A model generated the notes under the pieces. It saw only the letters and a program-made list of their open reading frames with translations. It had not been told where the DNA came from and made no database searches. Below are positions 26,007 through 34,586 of a stretch of 64,000 bases of DNA, piece after piece; within the stretch, counting starts at the first letter, position 1, and each line of letters starts with the position of its first letter. The stretch is from Novosphingobium sp. (lineage in GTDB: Bacteria > Pseudomonadota > Alphaproteobacteria > Sphingomonadales > Sphingomonadaceae): contig NZ_JBCNLP010000006.1 in the NCBI RefSeq assembly GCF_039595395.1, forward strand, positions 873,001 through 937,000, written 5' to 3'. Both the position numbers and the translations under genes were made by a program.

Positions 26007-26806
26007 TCCGCACCATCGCCACACTTGCAGGATTGTTTGCCATGACCATACCAGCCCAAGCCGCCGCTCCCAAGGTTGGAGCGCTCCCCAAGGTTGGAGA
26101 ACCCATTGTTTCGGCCGAACAGATGCGCGCGGTTGCGCCCGCATTGGGGGCCTATACGCGCGAGCGCCTGATCGGCAGCGTCTGGGAACGTCCAGGCCTC
26201 GGCAAGCGGGACCGCAGTCTCATCACTCTTGCGGCGCTGATCACGCGCGGGCAGGCTGCGGGTCTGCGCTATTATGCCGATCTGGCGCTGAAGAATGGCG
26301 TGACGCCCGCCGAAATCTCGGAAACCATCACCCATCTGGCCTATTACGCGGGCTGGGGCAATGCGATGGCCGCCGTCCCGCCCGTGGCCGAGGTGTTCGC
26401 TGCCCATGGCATCGGCGAGGACAGCCTGCCACCGGTCGATCCCGAGCCCCTGCCGCTCGATGACACCGCCGAGGCCCTGCGCAAGAAGACCGTGGGCGAG
26501 AATTTCGGGGAGATTGCGCCCGGTCTGGTCGATTACACCACCGATTACCTGTTTCGCGATCTGTGGCTGCGCCCCGGCCTTGCTCCGCGCGATCGTAGCC
26601 TGATCACCGTGGCCGCGCTGATTGCCTCGGGTCAGGTGGCGCAGGTGACCTATCATTTGAACCGGGCGATGGACAATGGCCTGACGCAGGAACAGGCTGC
26701 CGAGGTCATCACTCAGCTGGCCTTTTACGCTGGCTGGCCCAATGCCATGTCTGCGCTTCCGGTCGCCAAGGAGGTTTTCGCCAAGCGTGCCCAGGCCGTG
26801 AAGTGA
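26003..26806 (+). CDS. exported protein with two carboxymuconolactone-decarboxylase domains
   Basis: 267 residues with a signal peptide (cleavage near AQAAA) and two CMD domains, about residues 35-125 and 165-260. The repeats share WERPGLGKRDRSLITLAALI / WLRPGLAPRDRSLITVAALI and HLAYYAGWGNAMAA / QLAFYAGWPNAMSA, so the protein arose by internal duplication. Neither half has the CxxC of AhpD peroxidase-reductases. This argues for the lactone-decarboxylase/hydrolase branch, although periplasmic location is unusual for classic PcaC. It overlaps its neighbours on both sides (ATGA before, GTGA after) and is tightly coupled to two cupins. Confidence 0.87.
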   Translation: MIRTIATLAGLFAMTIPAQAAAPKVGALPKVGEPIVSAEQMRAVAPALGAYTRERLIGSVWERPGLGKRDRSLITLAALITRGQAAGLRYYADLALKNGVTPAEISETITHLAYYAGWGNAMAAVPPVAEVFAAHGIGEDSLPPVDPEPLPLDDTAEALRKKTVGENFGEIAPGLVDYTTDYLFRDLWLRPGLAPRDRSLITVAALIASGQVAQVTYHLNRAMDNGLTQEQAAEVITQLAFYAGWPNAMSALPVAKEVFAKRAQAVK

Positions 26807-27297
26807 GGCACAGCTTGCCACTGGCCCTGATCCTGATCCTGGCTTTTGCGGCGCCCGCGGCCGCTCAGCCCGATACGGTGATCCTGCCGGCGGGCTCGCG
26901 GCCCGCCAGCGCGGGGGCGACGGATAGATTTACGGGCTCGGTGCGTGTCGAACCCGTGATCGAGGACCGCACACAGGGCCACACCACGGCGGGCCGCGTC
27001 ACCTTTCAGCCCGGTGCCCGCAGCGCCTGGCACACCCATCCGCTCGGTCAGTGGCTTTGGGTGGTCGAGGGGACCGGCATCACGCAGGTCGAGGGGCAGC
27101 CCGCACACCTCATCCATGCCGGGGATGTCGTCTGGTGTCCGCCCAATGTCCGTCACTGGCATGGTGCCGCGCGGGGCAGTGCGATGACGCACCTGTCGGT
27201 GCAGGAGGCGCTGAACAGAAGAAATGTCCAGTGGCTGGAGAAAGTCACGGACCAGCAATACGACGCCGCGCTTGCCTCGGCGGCGCGGCACCCCTGA
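26803..27297 (+). CDS. exported GtHNL-type cupin
   Basis: 164 residues starting at a GTG that overlaps the CMD stop (GTGA). The signal peptide ends near AAAQP. The cupin carries His77, His79 and Gln83 (HTHPLGQ), His118 and His130, matching the GtHNL metal site with Gln in place of the canonical cupin Glu. Similarity to the upstream cytoplasmic cupin runs throughout, so the operon holds a cytoplasmic and an exported paralogue. Substrate unknown. Confidence 0.87.
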   Translation: MRHSLPLALILILAFAAPAAAQPDTVILPAGSRPASAGATDRFTGSVRVEPVIEDRTQGHTTAGRVTFQPGARSAWHTHPLGQWLWVVEGTGITQVEGQPAHLIHAGDVVWCPPNVRHWHGAARGSAMTHLSVQEALNRRNVQWLEKVTDQQYDAALASAARHP

Positions 27298-27318
27298 CCG
27301 TTTCGAAGGATCTCTTTC

Positions 27319-28116
27319 ATGGTTTCAACTTACGCCATCAATGCGCGCGGTCTTCCTACCTATGATTTTACCGGCCAAGTTGCGCTTGTGACGGGCGCGG
27401 CCAAAGGCATGGGGCTGGCCACAGCGCAAGCCTTCGCCAAGGCGGGGGCCGCCGTGGTCCTGAGCGATATTGATGAGCCCGCACTGACTGCACAGGTGAA
27501 GGCGTTGACCGGTTCTGGGCACAAGGCACTGGGTGTATGCTGCGACGTGTCCGATGAGGCACAGGTCGCGGCCATGGTCGCGCAGGCTGTCACCACCTTT
27601 GGCAGACTTGATATGGCCTTCAACAATGCGGGCATTCAGGTGCCACCCAGCGATGCGGCCGACGAGCTGGGCGAGGCCTATGATCTCGTTCAGGCGATCA
27701 ACCTGAAGGGCGTTTGGGCCTGCATGAAGCATGAGCTCAAGCAGATGCGCGAGCAGGGTACGGGCGCGATCGTCAATTGCTCGTCGTTGGGCGGGCTGGT
27801 TGGCCTGCCGCAGCGGGCGGCCTATCACGCTACCAAGCATGGTGTGCTGGGGCTAACCAAAAGCGCGGGTGTGGAATATGCGCCGCGCGGCATCCGGATC
27901 AATGCGGTGTGCCCTGGCACAATCGATACGCCCATGGTTCGGGACATGCTGGCCGGGCAGGCCGACGCGATGGAGGCCATCATGAAAGAGCAGTCGATAG
28001 GCAGGCTTGGCCATGCCGATGAAGTGGCGGCAGCCGTTCTGTGGCTGTGCAGCCCCGGCGCGAGTTTCGTGGTGGGCGTGGGTTTACCCGTGGATGGCGG
28101 CTTTACCGCTCATTGA
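27319..28116 (+). CDS. SDR-family oxidoreductase
   Basis: A 265-residue classical SDR. TGAAKGMG (residues 25-32) binds the dinucleotide, and Asp50 in VVLSDID suggests NAD(H) preference. FNNAG (101-105) is conserved, and the catalytic set is Ser155/Ser156, Tyr169 and Lys173 (YHATK). The tail VVGVGLPVDGGFTAH is normal. It begins 21 bases after the exported cupin, so it is the last gene of the first cupin-CMD operon. Substrate unknown. Confidence 0.9.
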   Translation: MVSTYAINARGLPTYDFTGQVALVTGAAKGMGLATAQAFAKAGAAVVLSDIDEPALTAQVKALTGSGHKALGVCCDVSDEAQVAAMVAQAVTTFGRLDMAFNNAGIQVPPSDAADELGEAYDLVQAINLKGVWACMKHELKQMREQGTGAIVNCSSLGGLVGLPQRAAYHATKHGVLGLTKSAGVEYAPRGIRINAVCPGTIDTPMVRDMLAGQADAMEAIMKEQSIGRLGHADEVAAAVLWLCSPGASFVVGVGLPVDGGFTAH

Positions 28117-28283
28117 ACAGGTTTTGGGAGACGGCAGGCGGCGAAGCTTTATTTGAATTGCGTTGCCTGCCCACCTTCAAAATCGCCTCGGAGGGTATCA
28201 GGCTTCACCAACGCTCGAACATTTGACGGCCTTGGGTGAGTGATAAACGAAGGGCAGGCTTTTCGTAAAGGCGACTGCGGCAT

Positions 28284-28740
28284 TCACGCCTCAAGCCGTT
28301 CGTTGCATTCGATGTGCGTCCCCTTGTCATTTAAGCCTCCTGCGCGAATGCTGGGTTCCCCTCTGAGCTGAGTCAGCCGAAAATCCTCCGGAGTATCGAT
28401 ATCCATCAACGCCTCGGACGGACGTGGAATGCGCTGACAAAGCCTGGCCGGCGGAGTAAATGGCGTGCGCCGATGTCGCTGACCAGCACTGCGAGGGCCC
28501 CCATGCGCCTGCTCCCGAAACAAGCCGGAGGGCCCAGCCTTCCCTCGGGATAGCGGCATGCAGTGACTGTGTCCTGTGGTCCGGTCGAGCAGCATGCGCA
28601 AGGTCGTCGCTTTGACAAGGGCATATCGGCCATCATGATCAGCAGACGCCCGGCGCGCCACGCGTGCGCCTGCTCCACGGCGCGGTGCAGGGAGGAGGCC
28701 ATGCCGGAGTCGGCGTCAGGATTGTGCACCACCGCCTCAC
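28284..28740 (-). pseudogene. decayed MocA/MobA-like nucleotidyltransferase
   Basis: A remnant of a molybdenum-cofactor cytidylyltransferase-like protein. Recognisable pieces in order on the minus strand are VVHNPDADSGMASSLHRAVE, LLIMMADMPL, then (other frame) VKATTLRMLLDRTTG, then (first frame) CRYPEGRLGPPACFG with GARHLLRR, then (second frame) MDIDTPEDFR. At least three frameshifts are needed, near 28617, 28565 and 28425. The N-terminal nucleotide-binding half is absent: a TGA lies just upstream and a cupin gene begins 14 bases away. It sits exactly between the two cupin-CMD modules, perhaps marking a rearrangement joint. Confidence 0.7.
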
Positions 28741-28753
28741 CTCTCGCCGGCTG

Positions 28754-29230
28754 TCAGCGCGGCGCTTGCTCCATGGCGACCTTCTCCATCCAGTCCACGG
28801 TTTTGCCGTTCAGCCTCTCGGTGATGGCCAGATGGGTCATGCCGGTGGAGGCGGCGGCGCCGTGCCAGTGCTTCACGCCCGGCGGGATCCAGATGATGTC
28901 GCCGGGCGCGATGGTCTGGACCGGCTTGCCCCATTGCTGCACCTGCCCGGTGCCTGCCGTCACGATCAGGGTCTGGCCCAGCGGATGGCTGTGCCAATCG
29001 GTGCGGGCGCCGGGCGCGAAGGTGACGAAGGCGCCGCCGACCCGTGCCGGCGCGCTCGCCTGAAAGCGTGCCTCCACGCGGGCCGTACCGGTGAAATGGT
29101 CCGCCGCCGCCGGGGTGGCGGGCTGCGATCCTGCGCGCATCACCGTCACATCGCCCTGTGCTGCGGCAGGCTCTGCGCGGGCCGCAGCGGGCGCCATGAT
29201 CAGCCCGAGCATGGCCGCCAGCGCGCGCAT
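28754..29230 (-). CDS. exported GtHNL-type cupin
   Basis: 158 residues from ATG 29230, with a signal peptide ending near AAARAE. An upstream ATG at 29263 would overlap the CMD gene. The cupin site is His80, His82 and Gln86 (HSHPLGQ), His121 and His133, the same Gln-containing site as the other two cupins here. It lies 10 bases after a single-domain CMD gene, so the CMD-then-cupin order matches that of the opposite-strand module at 26003-27297. Confidence 0.86.
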   Translation of the reverse strand: MRALAAMLGLIMAPAAARAEPAAAQGDVTVMRAGSQPATPAAADHFTGTARVEARFQASAPARVGGAFVTFAPGARTDWHSHPLGQTLIVTAGTGQVQQWGKPVQTIAPGDIIWIPPGVKHWHGAAASTGMTHLAITERLNGKTVDWMEKVAMEQAPR

Positions 29231-29240
29231 GCCGCCGCCC

Positions 29241-29687
29241 CTAGCGATCACCGGTTTTCTCATTCCGAAAGACCTCACGCGCGATGCCGATGGCCGAGAT
29301 GGCATTGGGCCAGCCGGTATAGAAGGCCAGTTGGGTGATCGTCTCGACCAGTTCCTCCTGAGTCACGCCATTCTGCCGGGCCAGAGCCAGATGCGAACGC
29401 AACTGTTCGGGACGGTTCATCGCAATCAGCGCCGCCACGGTGATCAGGCTGCGGTCGCGCTTGGCGAGGCCGGGGCGCTCCCAGATGTCGCCCAGCAGCA
29501 CATCGTCGGTCAATTGCGCCATCTTGGGCGCGATATCGCCCATCAATTGCTGCGCGCGGGACGGCTCGGCGAGCTGCCCGCGGGGCGGTGGCGCGGCGGA
29601 CGGCGCGGTTTGCGCGCGGGCCACGCCCTCCGTGCCGCCGATCAGCGCGGCGGCGGCGGCAAGCATGGTTCTGACAAGCGGGGGCAT
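29241..29687 (-). CDS. exported carboxymuconolactone-decarboxylase-family protein
   Basis: 148 residues: signal peptide to about ARAQT, then one CMD domain with WERPGLAKRDRSLITVAALI and QLAFYTGWPNAISAIGIA. It closely resembles either half of the tandem CMD protein at 26003 and likewise lacks a CxxC pair. It lies between an exported alpha/beta hydrolase (27-base gap) and an exported cupin in one minus-strand operon. Enzymatic role not known. Confidence 0.88.
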   Translation of the reverse strand: MPPLVRTMLAAAAALIGGTEGVARAQTAPSAAPPPRGQLAEPSRAQQLMGDIAPKMAQLTDDVLLGDIWERPGLAKRDRSLITVAALIAMNRPEQLRSHLALARQNGVTQEELVETITQLAFYTGWPNAISAIGIAREVFRNEKTGDR

Positions 29688-29714
29688 GGGCGGTCTCCTT
29701 TCCGCAAAGAGAAG

Positions 29715-30815
29715 TCAGGCCAGATGCTGACGGAAGAAGGTGCCCAGTCGCTCGACCGACAGCGCGGTATAGCGCGGGTTGTCGTAGAGGTCGACATGGG
29801 TGGCCCCAGGCACCACGAAAAGCTCTTTGGGCTCGGCGGCCTTTTTGTAGGCGTCCTGACTGAAATAGGCCGATTCCGCTTTCTCGCCCACCACCATCAG
29901 CAGCGGGCGGGGCGAGATCGTTTCCGCCTGCACAAAGGGGAAGAAGTTCATCATCGGCGCCAGGCTGGTGAAGGCGTACCAGCCTGTCGAGTTGGGGTGC
30001 TTGCCGCGCGGCGTGTCGTAATAGGCGAGAAATTCACGGACGATGGCGGGCGTTGCGGCGGTGGCAGGCTGGGTGGGCAGGGCGCGGATATCGCGCCGCG
30101 TGCCGCCCGCGGCCTCGATCGAGCGTTGCTGCGCGATCTCGTCGAGCAGTTTCATCCGCTGCTCATAGCTCATGCTGTCGCCAAGGCCCTGGCGGCGGGC
30201 GCGGCCCATGTCATACATGCTGACCGTGGCGATGGCCCGGATGCGGTGATCGATGGCCGCCGCGCTGACCGCATAGCCGCCGCCGCCGCACACGCCCAGC
30301 ACGCCGATGCGGCCGGGATCGACAAAGGGCTGGCGGCTGAAGAAATCGACCCCCGCGCTGTAATCGCCGACGCGGGTGGCGGGCACTTCGGTGTAGCGCG
30401 GCTCACCGCTGCTGTCGCCGTAATGAGAGGCGTCGAAGGACAAGGTGACAAAGCCCATCTGCGCCAGCTTGAGCGCATGAAGCCCGGCGGTCTGTTCTTT
30501 CACGCCGCCAAAGGGGTGGCCCACCACGATGGCCGCATGGCGTTTGGCACCATCGAAGCCCGCCGGCTTGAACAGATTGGCGGCGATGACGGTGTTGGCC
30601 GCGATGTTGGGATAGGTCACCCGCTCGATCGAGACGCCCCGCATGTCCGGATCGCCGACCACCATCGGGCGCGAGGAGGCGGGGGCAGGGGTGGGGATGG
30701 CCTGCGCCCCCGCGGCGCCCGGCATGAAACCGGCCCCCGCCGCCGTGGCCGAGGCCGCCAGCAGCGAGATGCCCAGGAACCGGCGGCGATCCGGGTGGAG
30801 GGGGGATGGGGGCAT
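29715..30815 (-). CDS. Tat-exported alpha/beta hydrolase (dienelactone-hydrolase-like)
   Basis: 366 residues with a twin-arginine-type leader (RRRFLGISLLAAS) and an Ala-rich cleavage region. The hydrolase domain has the oxyanion-region HPFGG and the nucleophile turn GVCGGGGYA, with Cys where Ser is usual, as in dienelactone hydrolases. The catalytic His is in PGATHVDLYD. The acid is probably in the VVGEKAES loop, where Asp is more usual than Glu. It lies upstream of the CMD and cupin genes on the same strand, so it probably processes the same extracytoplasmic compound. Confidence 0.85.
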   Translation of the reverse strand: MPPSPLHPDRRRFLGISLLAASATAAGAGFMPGAAGAQAIPTPAPASSRPMVVGDPDMRGVSIERVTYPNIAANTVIAANLFKPAGFDGAKRHAAIVVGHPFGGVKEQTAGLHALKLAQMGFVTLSFDASHYGDSSGEPRYTEVPATRVGDYSAGVDFFSRQPFVDPGRIGVLGVCGGGGYAVSAAAIDHRIRAIATVSMYDMGRARRQGLGDSMSYEQRMKLLDEIAQQRSIEAAGGTRRDIRALPTQPATAATPAIVREFLAYYDTPRGKHPNSTGWYAFTSLAPMMNFFPFVQAETISPRPLLMVVGEKAESAYFSQDAYKKAAEPKELFVVPGATHVDLYDNPRYTALSVERLGTFFRQHLA

Positions 30816-30854
30816 GACGGCCTCTCTCTTGTGTGTTCCGACGGGCAGGCGGGC

Positions 30855-31688
30855 TTATGCGTCCTGGGGGAAATCCGCGCCGAGCGACACCTGCTCCCAG
30901 GCGTCGATCTCGGCGGAGAGGGCGGCGATCTTCTGGCGCACCGCATCCACGCCGAACTTGCCCAGAATGAGGTTGAGCGGCGGCTTGTCGCTCTCCACGG
31001 CGGTGATGATGGCCTGAGCGGCGCGCACCGGATCGCCGGGCTGATGGCCGCTGTAGCGCGCGATCATGTCGAGGCGCTGGTGAACCGTCTGCGCATAGGC
31101 CGGAATGCGCGTGGACGAGGATTGCAGCGAGCGCCCGCCCCAGTCGGTGCGGAAGGGGCCGGGTTCGACCACCGTGACCTTGATGCCCAGCGGGCCGACC
31201 TCCTGCGCCAGCGCTTCGGACAGGCCGACGACGCCGAATTTGCTCGCCGCGTAATAGGAGGAACCAGGGTTGCCGATCAGCCCGCCGACCGAGGCGATGT
31301 TGACGATATGGCCCGAACCGCGCGCGCGCATGCCGGGCAGCACCGCGCGGGTGAGGGCCATCAGGCCGAAGAGATTGGCCTCGAACTGGGCGCGACAGGC
31401 TTCGTCCTCGCCCTCCTCGAAGGCGGTCAGATAGCCATAGCCCGCATTGTTGACGAGCACGTCGATCTCGCCTGCGGCCTCGACCGCCGCGAGGATGTCC
31501 TCGCGGCAGGTCACGTCCAGTTTCAGGGCATGGGCATGGGGGTGGCCCGCGACCAGATCCGCGATCTGTTCGGGCTGGCGGGCGGTGGCGAACACCGTGT
31601 CGCCGCGCGCGATCAGCGTTTCGGCCAGAGCCCGGCCAAAACCGGTCGAGCAGCCCGTGATGAGCCAGCGGCGGGGGGAATGGGGCAT
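30855..31688 (-). CDS. SDR-family oxidoreductase
   Basis: 277 residues from ATG 31688 (MPHSPRRWLITGCSTGFGRA). The frame is open upstream but gives an Arg/Pro-rich leader. TGCSTGFG binds the cofactor and VNNAG (79-83) is intact; the catalytic set is Ser133, Tyr146 and Lys150 (YAASK). The VEPGPFRTDWGGRSL region and the C-terminal tail resemble the YdfG/17-beta-HSD-like SDRs. It is the first gene of the second module operon (SDR, hydrolase, CMD, cupin), divergent from the LysR gene at 31832. Confidence 0.9.
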   Translation of the reverse strand: MPHSPRRWLITGCSTGFGRALAETLIARGDTVFATARQPEQIADLVAGHPHAHALKLDVTCREDILAAVEAAGEIDVLVNNAGYGYLTAFEEGEDEACRAQFEANLFGLMALTRAVLPGMRARGSGHIVNIASVGGLIGNPGSSYYAASKFGVVGLSEALAQEVGPLGIKVTVVEPGPFRTDWGGRSLQSSSTRIPAYAQTVHQRLDMIARYSGHQPGDPVRAAQAIITAVESDKPPLNLILGKFGVDAVRQKIAALSAEIDAWEQVSLGADFPQDA

Positions 31689-31831
31689 GATGATGGTCCT
31701 TCGGACGATGGGCGGGGGAGGCCTCCGATGCGCCGGACCGCCTCTTTCCCTGTGGGAGGCAGGTGTAAATTGTAGTATAACACTCATCAATGATGGAGTT
31801 TTTGCAACTCCCTGTTCTGGATTTCTCATCT

Positions 31832-32743
31832 ATGCTGCGCGCCGATCTGGCTGAACTGACCGCCTTCATCACCATTGCCGAGCAGCGCAGCTTTCGCGGC
31901 GCGGCCCGCGTGATGGGCCTGTCGCCCTCGGCGCTCAGCCATACGATCCGCAATCTGGAGACGCGGCTGGATGTGCGGCTGTTCAACCGCACGACGCGCT
32001 CCGTGGCGCTGACCGAAACCGGGGAGCGTCTGTTGCAGCGGGTGCGCCCGGCGCTGGCCGATCTGACCGAGGCGGTGGATGAGGCCGGATCGGCGCAGGA
32101 TCACCCCTCGGGCACGATCCGCATCAGCGCGGCGGAGGCGGGGGCGCGTCCGCTCATCCGCCATGTGTTGCCGGATTTTCTGGCGGCCTATCCTGACATT
32201 CACGTCGAATTCGTGGTGGACACCCGCATGATCGACATCGTGGCCGATGGCTTCGATGCCGGTATCCGGGTGGAGGAGGATGTGCCCCGCGACATGATCG
32301 CCATTCCCTTTGGCGGGCCCTGGCGCTTTATGGCGGTTGCCTCGCCGGCCTATCTGGCGGGGAAGGAGAGACCGGTGGTGCCGCAGGATCTGCTTCGGCA
32401 CGCCTGCATCCGCTTTCGTTTTACCAGTGGCGCGCTCTATCTCTGGGATCTTGAGAAAGACGGAAAGCCAGCCACCATCGACGTGCAGGGACCGATGACG
32501 CTGGGCAACACCAATCTGATGCTGGAGGCCGCGCTCAATGGCATCGGCATCGCCTGGCTGCCCGAAAGTCTGGTGGCGGATCATCTGACGGCGGGGCGAT
32601 TGGTCGATGTGCTGCCCGAATGGAGCCATGCCTTTCCGGGGGCCTGCCTCTATTATCCGGCCAATCGTCATCCGCCCACGGCATTGCGGTTGTTTGCGCA
32701 GGCCGTGCGGGATTGGGCCGAAGCATCGGGTTGGACGCACTGA
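31832..32743 (+). CDS. LysR-family transcriptional regulator
   Basis: 303 residues from ATG 31832. The winged helix is LAELTAFITIAEQRSFRGAARVMGLSPSALSHTIRNLE, and the effector domain has GTIRISAAEAGARPLIRHVLPDF and FDAGIRVEEDVPRDMIAIPFGG. It belongs to the same LysR branch as the regulator at 24174 and is divergent from the SDR-hydrolase-CMD-cupin operon, its likely target. The 143-base spacer contains a possible minus-10 element (TATAAC). Confidence 0.9.
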   Translation: MLRADLAELTAFITIAEQRSFRGAARVMGLSPSALSHTIRNLETRLDVRLFNRTTRSVALTETGERLLQRVRPALADLTEAVDEAGSAQDHPSGTIRISAAEAGARPLIRHVLPDFLAAYPDIHVEFVVDTRMIDIVADGFDAGIRVEEDVPRDMIAIPFGGPWRFMAVASPAYLAGKERPVVPQDLLRHACIRFRFTSGALYLWDLEKDGKPATIDVQGPMTLGNTNLMLEAALNGIGIAWLPESLVADHLTAGRLVDVLPEWSHAFPGACLYYPANRHPPTALRLFAQAVRDWAEASGWTH

Positions 32744-32877
32744 GAAAAGGCAGTCTTTCGGGCCATTCTATTGATTTTAGGCCAACATGAACGCGCGTCC
32801 GCTTGTGATGCGCTTCACCTTGCCATTGGCGCGCCTCTCGCGCAATCTCACCACCAGTTGCAATCGAGGAGGGGACG

Positions 32878-33315
32878 ATGGCTGCCAAAGTTAACACGCC
32901 GGTCCGGTTCTGGATCATCGCGATCCTGCTTGTCCTGTGGGAGGCGGGAGGCTGCTACGCCTGTGTCACGCAGTTCAGACTTGGCGCGGCGGCGATGGGG
33001 CCAGTTGATGACTGGTCACTGAAATATTACGCCGCGCTGCCTGTCTGGTACAATTGGGTTTACGCTGTCGCTACTTTTGGGGGATTGCTGGGCGGTATGG
33101 CATTGCTGCTTCGCCAGTCATGGGCGGGGCCACTTTTCTGGATTTCGTTCGTCGCGATTGTCGTGATGTTCGGTTACGCGTTTGCCGCGACCGACCTCAT
33201 TGCGCACAAGGGACTGGCCCAAGTGGTGCCATTTCCACTGTTTATTGCTGCGGTGGGCCTATTCTCGATCTGGTTTGCGCGGTTATCGTCGAGAAAAGGC
33301 TGGTGTGGCGGTTAA
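32878..33315 (+). CDS. small integral membrane protein, four TM
   Basis: 145 residues with four hydrophobic segments at about 10-30, 55-78, 84-104 and 113-133. The start (RFWIIAILLVLWEAGGCYACVTQF) and the GGLLGGMALLLRQSWAGPLFWISFVAI core resemble small proteins that are sometimes annotated as sugar transporters. I know of no experimental basis for that label. A GAGGAGGGGACG region precedes the start. It is monocistronic, and its function is unknown. Confidence 0.7.
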   Translation: MAAKVNTPVRFWIIAILLVLWEAGGCYACVTQFRLGAAAMGPVDDWSLKYYAALPVWYNWVYAVATFGGLLGGMALLLRQSWAGPLFWISFVAIVVMFGYAFAATDLIAHKGLAQVVPFPLFIAAVGLFSIWFARLSSRKGWCGG

Positions 33316-33688
33316 ATCTGGCGGCCATAACCGGTCATTCGAAGTGGCGGCATATTCTGTAACAGCGGCAGTCTTGCCGGAGTGGCGGACCTCCAAAAAC
33401 ATCAACTGAACCAAGGGCCGTTTCCAGGGGGCACCTTGAGAGCGATGATCGTCTGCTATGTCAGCGCTCCGGTGGATTGAAGAGGTTGAAGGCTTCCGCA
33501 AACCTGATGTGGTTCAGTCTGTCCAATCGGCTTGCCTCGTGCCTCCCACATCGTGGGCGGCTGGAGGAGAGCTTTTCTTTAAGGCGACGTATCTGCCGAT
33601 CGGGCTGAAACCTTTCATGTAAAAGGGTTCCCAACATCGCCGTCGCCCATCATTGTCTTGACCGGGAATGCTGAAAGGAATGGCAACT
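33316..33688. other. intergenic gap, no gene seen
   Basis: 373 bases between the membrane-protein gene and the DUF1080 gene. All frames are short and none has a recognisable domain or a good ribosome site. No clear terminator or operator was found. Confidence 0.4.
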
Positions 33689-34480
33689 ATGAAATCGATC
33701 CTTCTGAGCGCGAGCCTGCTGCTGGTTGCCATCCCGCCGGCTGCGCTGGCGCAGGACAGCAAGGACAAGCCCGAGGATACCGAGCAATGGTCGCCGGCGG
33801 TGCCGGTGGTGGCGTCGGGCGGCAGCGAGACCGCGTCTCCGCCCTCCGACGCGACGGTGCTGTTCGGGGGCAAGTCGCTTGACCAATGGGTGTCGGTGAA
33901 GGACGGCTCGGCGGCGCGCTGGACCGTGGCGGACGGGATGATGACCGTCCTGAAGGGGGCTGGCAACATCCAGACGCGTCAGTCCTTCGACAGCTATCAG
34001 CTCCATCTCGAATATCGCATCCCGGCGGGCATCACCGGCCAGGGGCAGGCGCGGGGCAACAGCGGCCTGTTCCTGGCCTCCACTGGTCCCGGTGATACGG
34101 GTTACGAGATGCAGATCCTGGACAGCTACCACAACGATACCTACGTCAACGGGCAGGCCGGTGCGATCTACAAGCAAGTGCCGCCGCTGGTTAACCCCGT
34201 GCGCAAGCCCGGAGAGTGGCAGAGCATCGACGTGGTGTGGACCAAACCTGTGTTTGCGGCGGACGGATCGTTGAAGAGCCCGGCCTATCTCACCGCGTTT
34301 CTAAATGGCGTGCTGGTGCAGAACCATGCTGAGCTGCGCGGCGAGACGACGTATGTCGGCAAGCCCAGCTACAAGCCCTATGATCGCGCGCCGATCAAGC
34401 TGCAAGCGCATGGCGACCAGAGTAAGCCGATCAGTTTTCGCAACATATGGGTGCGTGAATTGCCAGAAATTGCCAGATAA
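33689..34480 (+). CDS. exported DUF1080 / 3-keto-disaccharide hydrolase-domain protein
   Basis: 263 residues from ATG 33689 (MKSILLSASLLL), with a signal peptide ending near ALAQD and then an acidic/Pro linker. The PF06439 domain is laminin-G-like: VLFGGKSLDQWVS, WTVADGMMTVLKGAGNIQTR, SYQLHLEYRIP, NSGLFLAS, YEMQILDSYHN and a final PISFRNIWVRELP. Members act on 3-keto-glycosides or bind carbohydrate outside the cytoplasm. No sugar catabolism genes adjoin it, so the substrate is open. Confidence 0.85.
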   Translation: MKSILLSASLLLVAIPPAALAQDSKDKPEDTEQWSPAVPVVASGGSETASPPSDATVLFGGKSLDQWVSVKDGSAARWTVADGMMTVLKGAGNIQTRQSFDSYQLHLEYRIPAGITGQGQARGNSGLFLASTGPGDTGYEMQILDSYHNDTYVNGQAGAIYKQVPPLVNPVRKPGEWQSIDVVWTKPVFAADGSLKSPAYLTAFLNGVLVQNHAELRGETTYVGKPSYKPYDRAPIKLQAHGDQSKPISFRNIWVRELPEIAR

Positions 34481-34586
34481 AAAGAGGCATGGGCCGGACC
34501 GCGTTGGGGCCTTGCTTCGACCCGGCGGGCTGGTGGCGCCGGATGAGGCAGTTTCCGGCCTGTTGCCAGTTGGTCGTACACACAGT

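Noticed and set aside
28754..29305. An upstream start for the cupin at 29305
   Set aside because: It would overlap the CMD gene by 65 bases and bury the signal peptide; ATG 29230 gives a clean leader.
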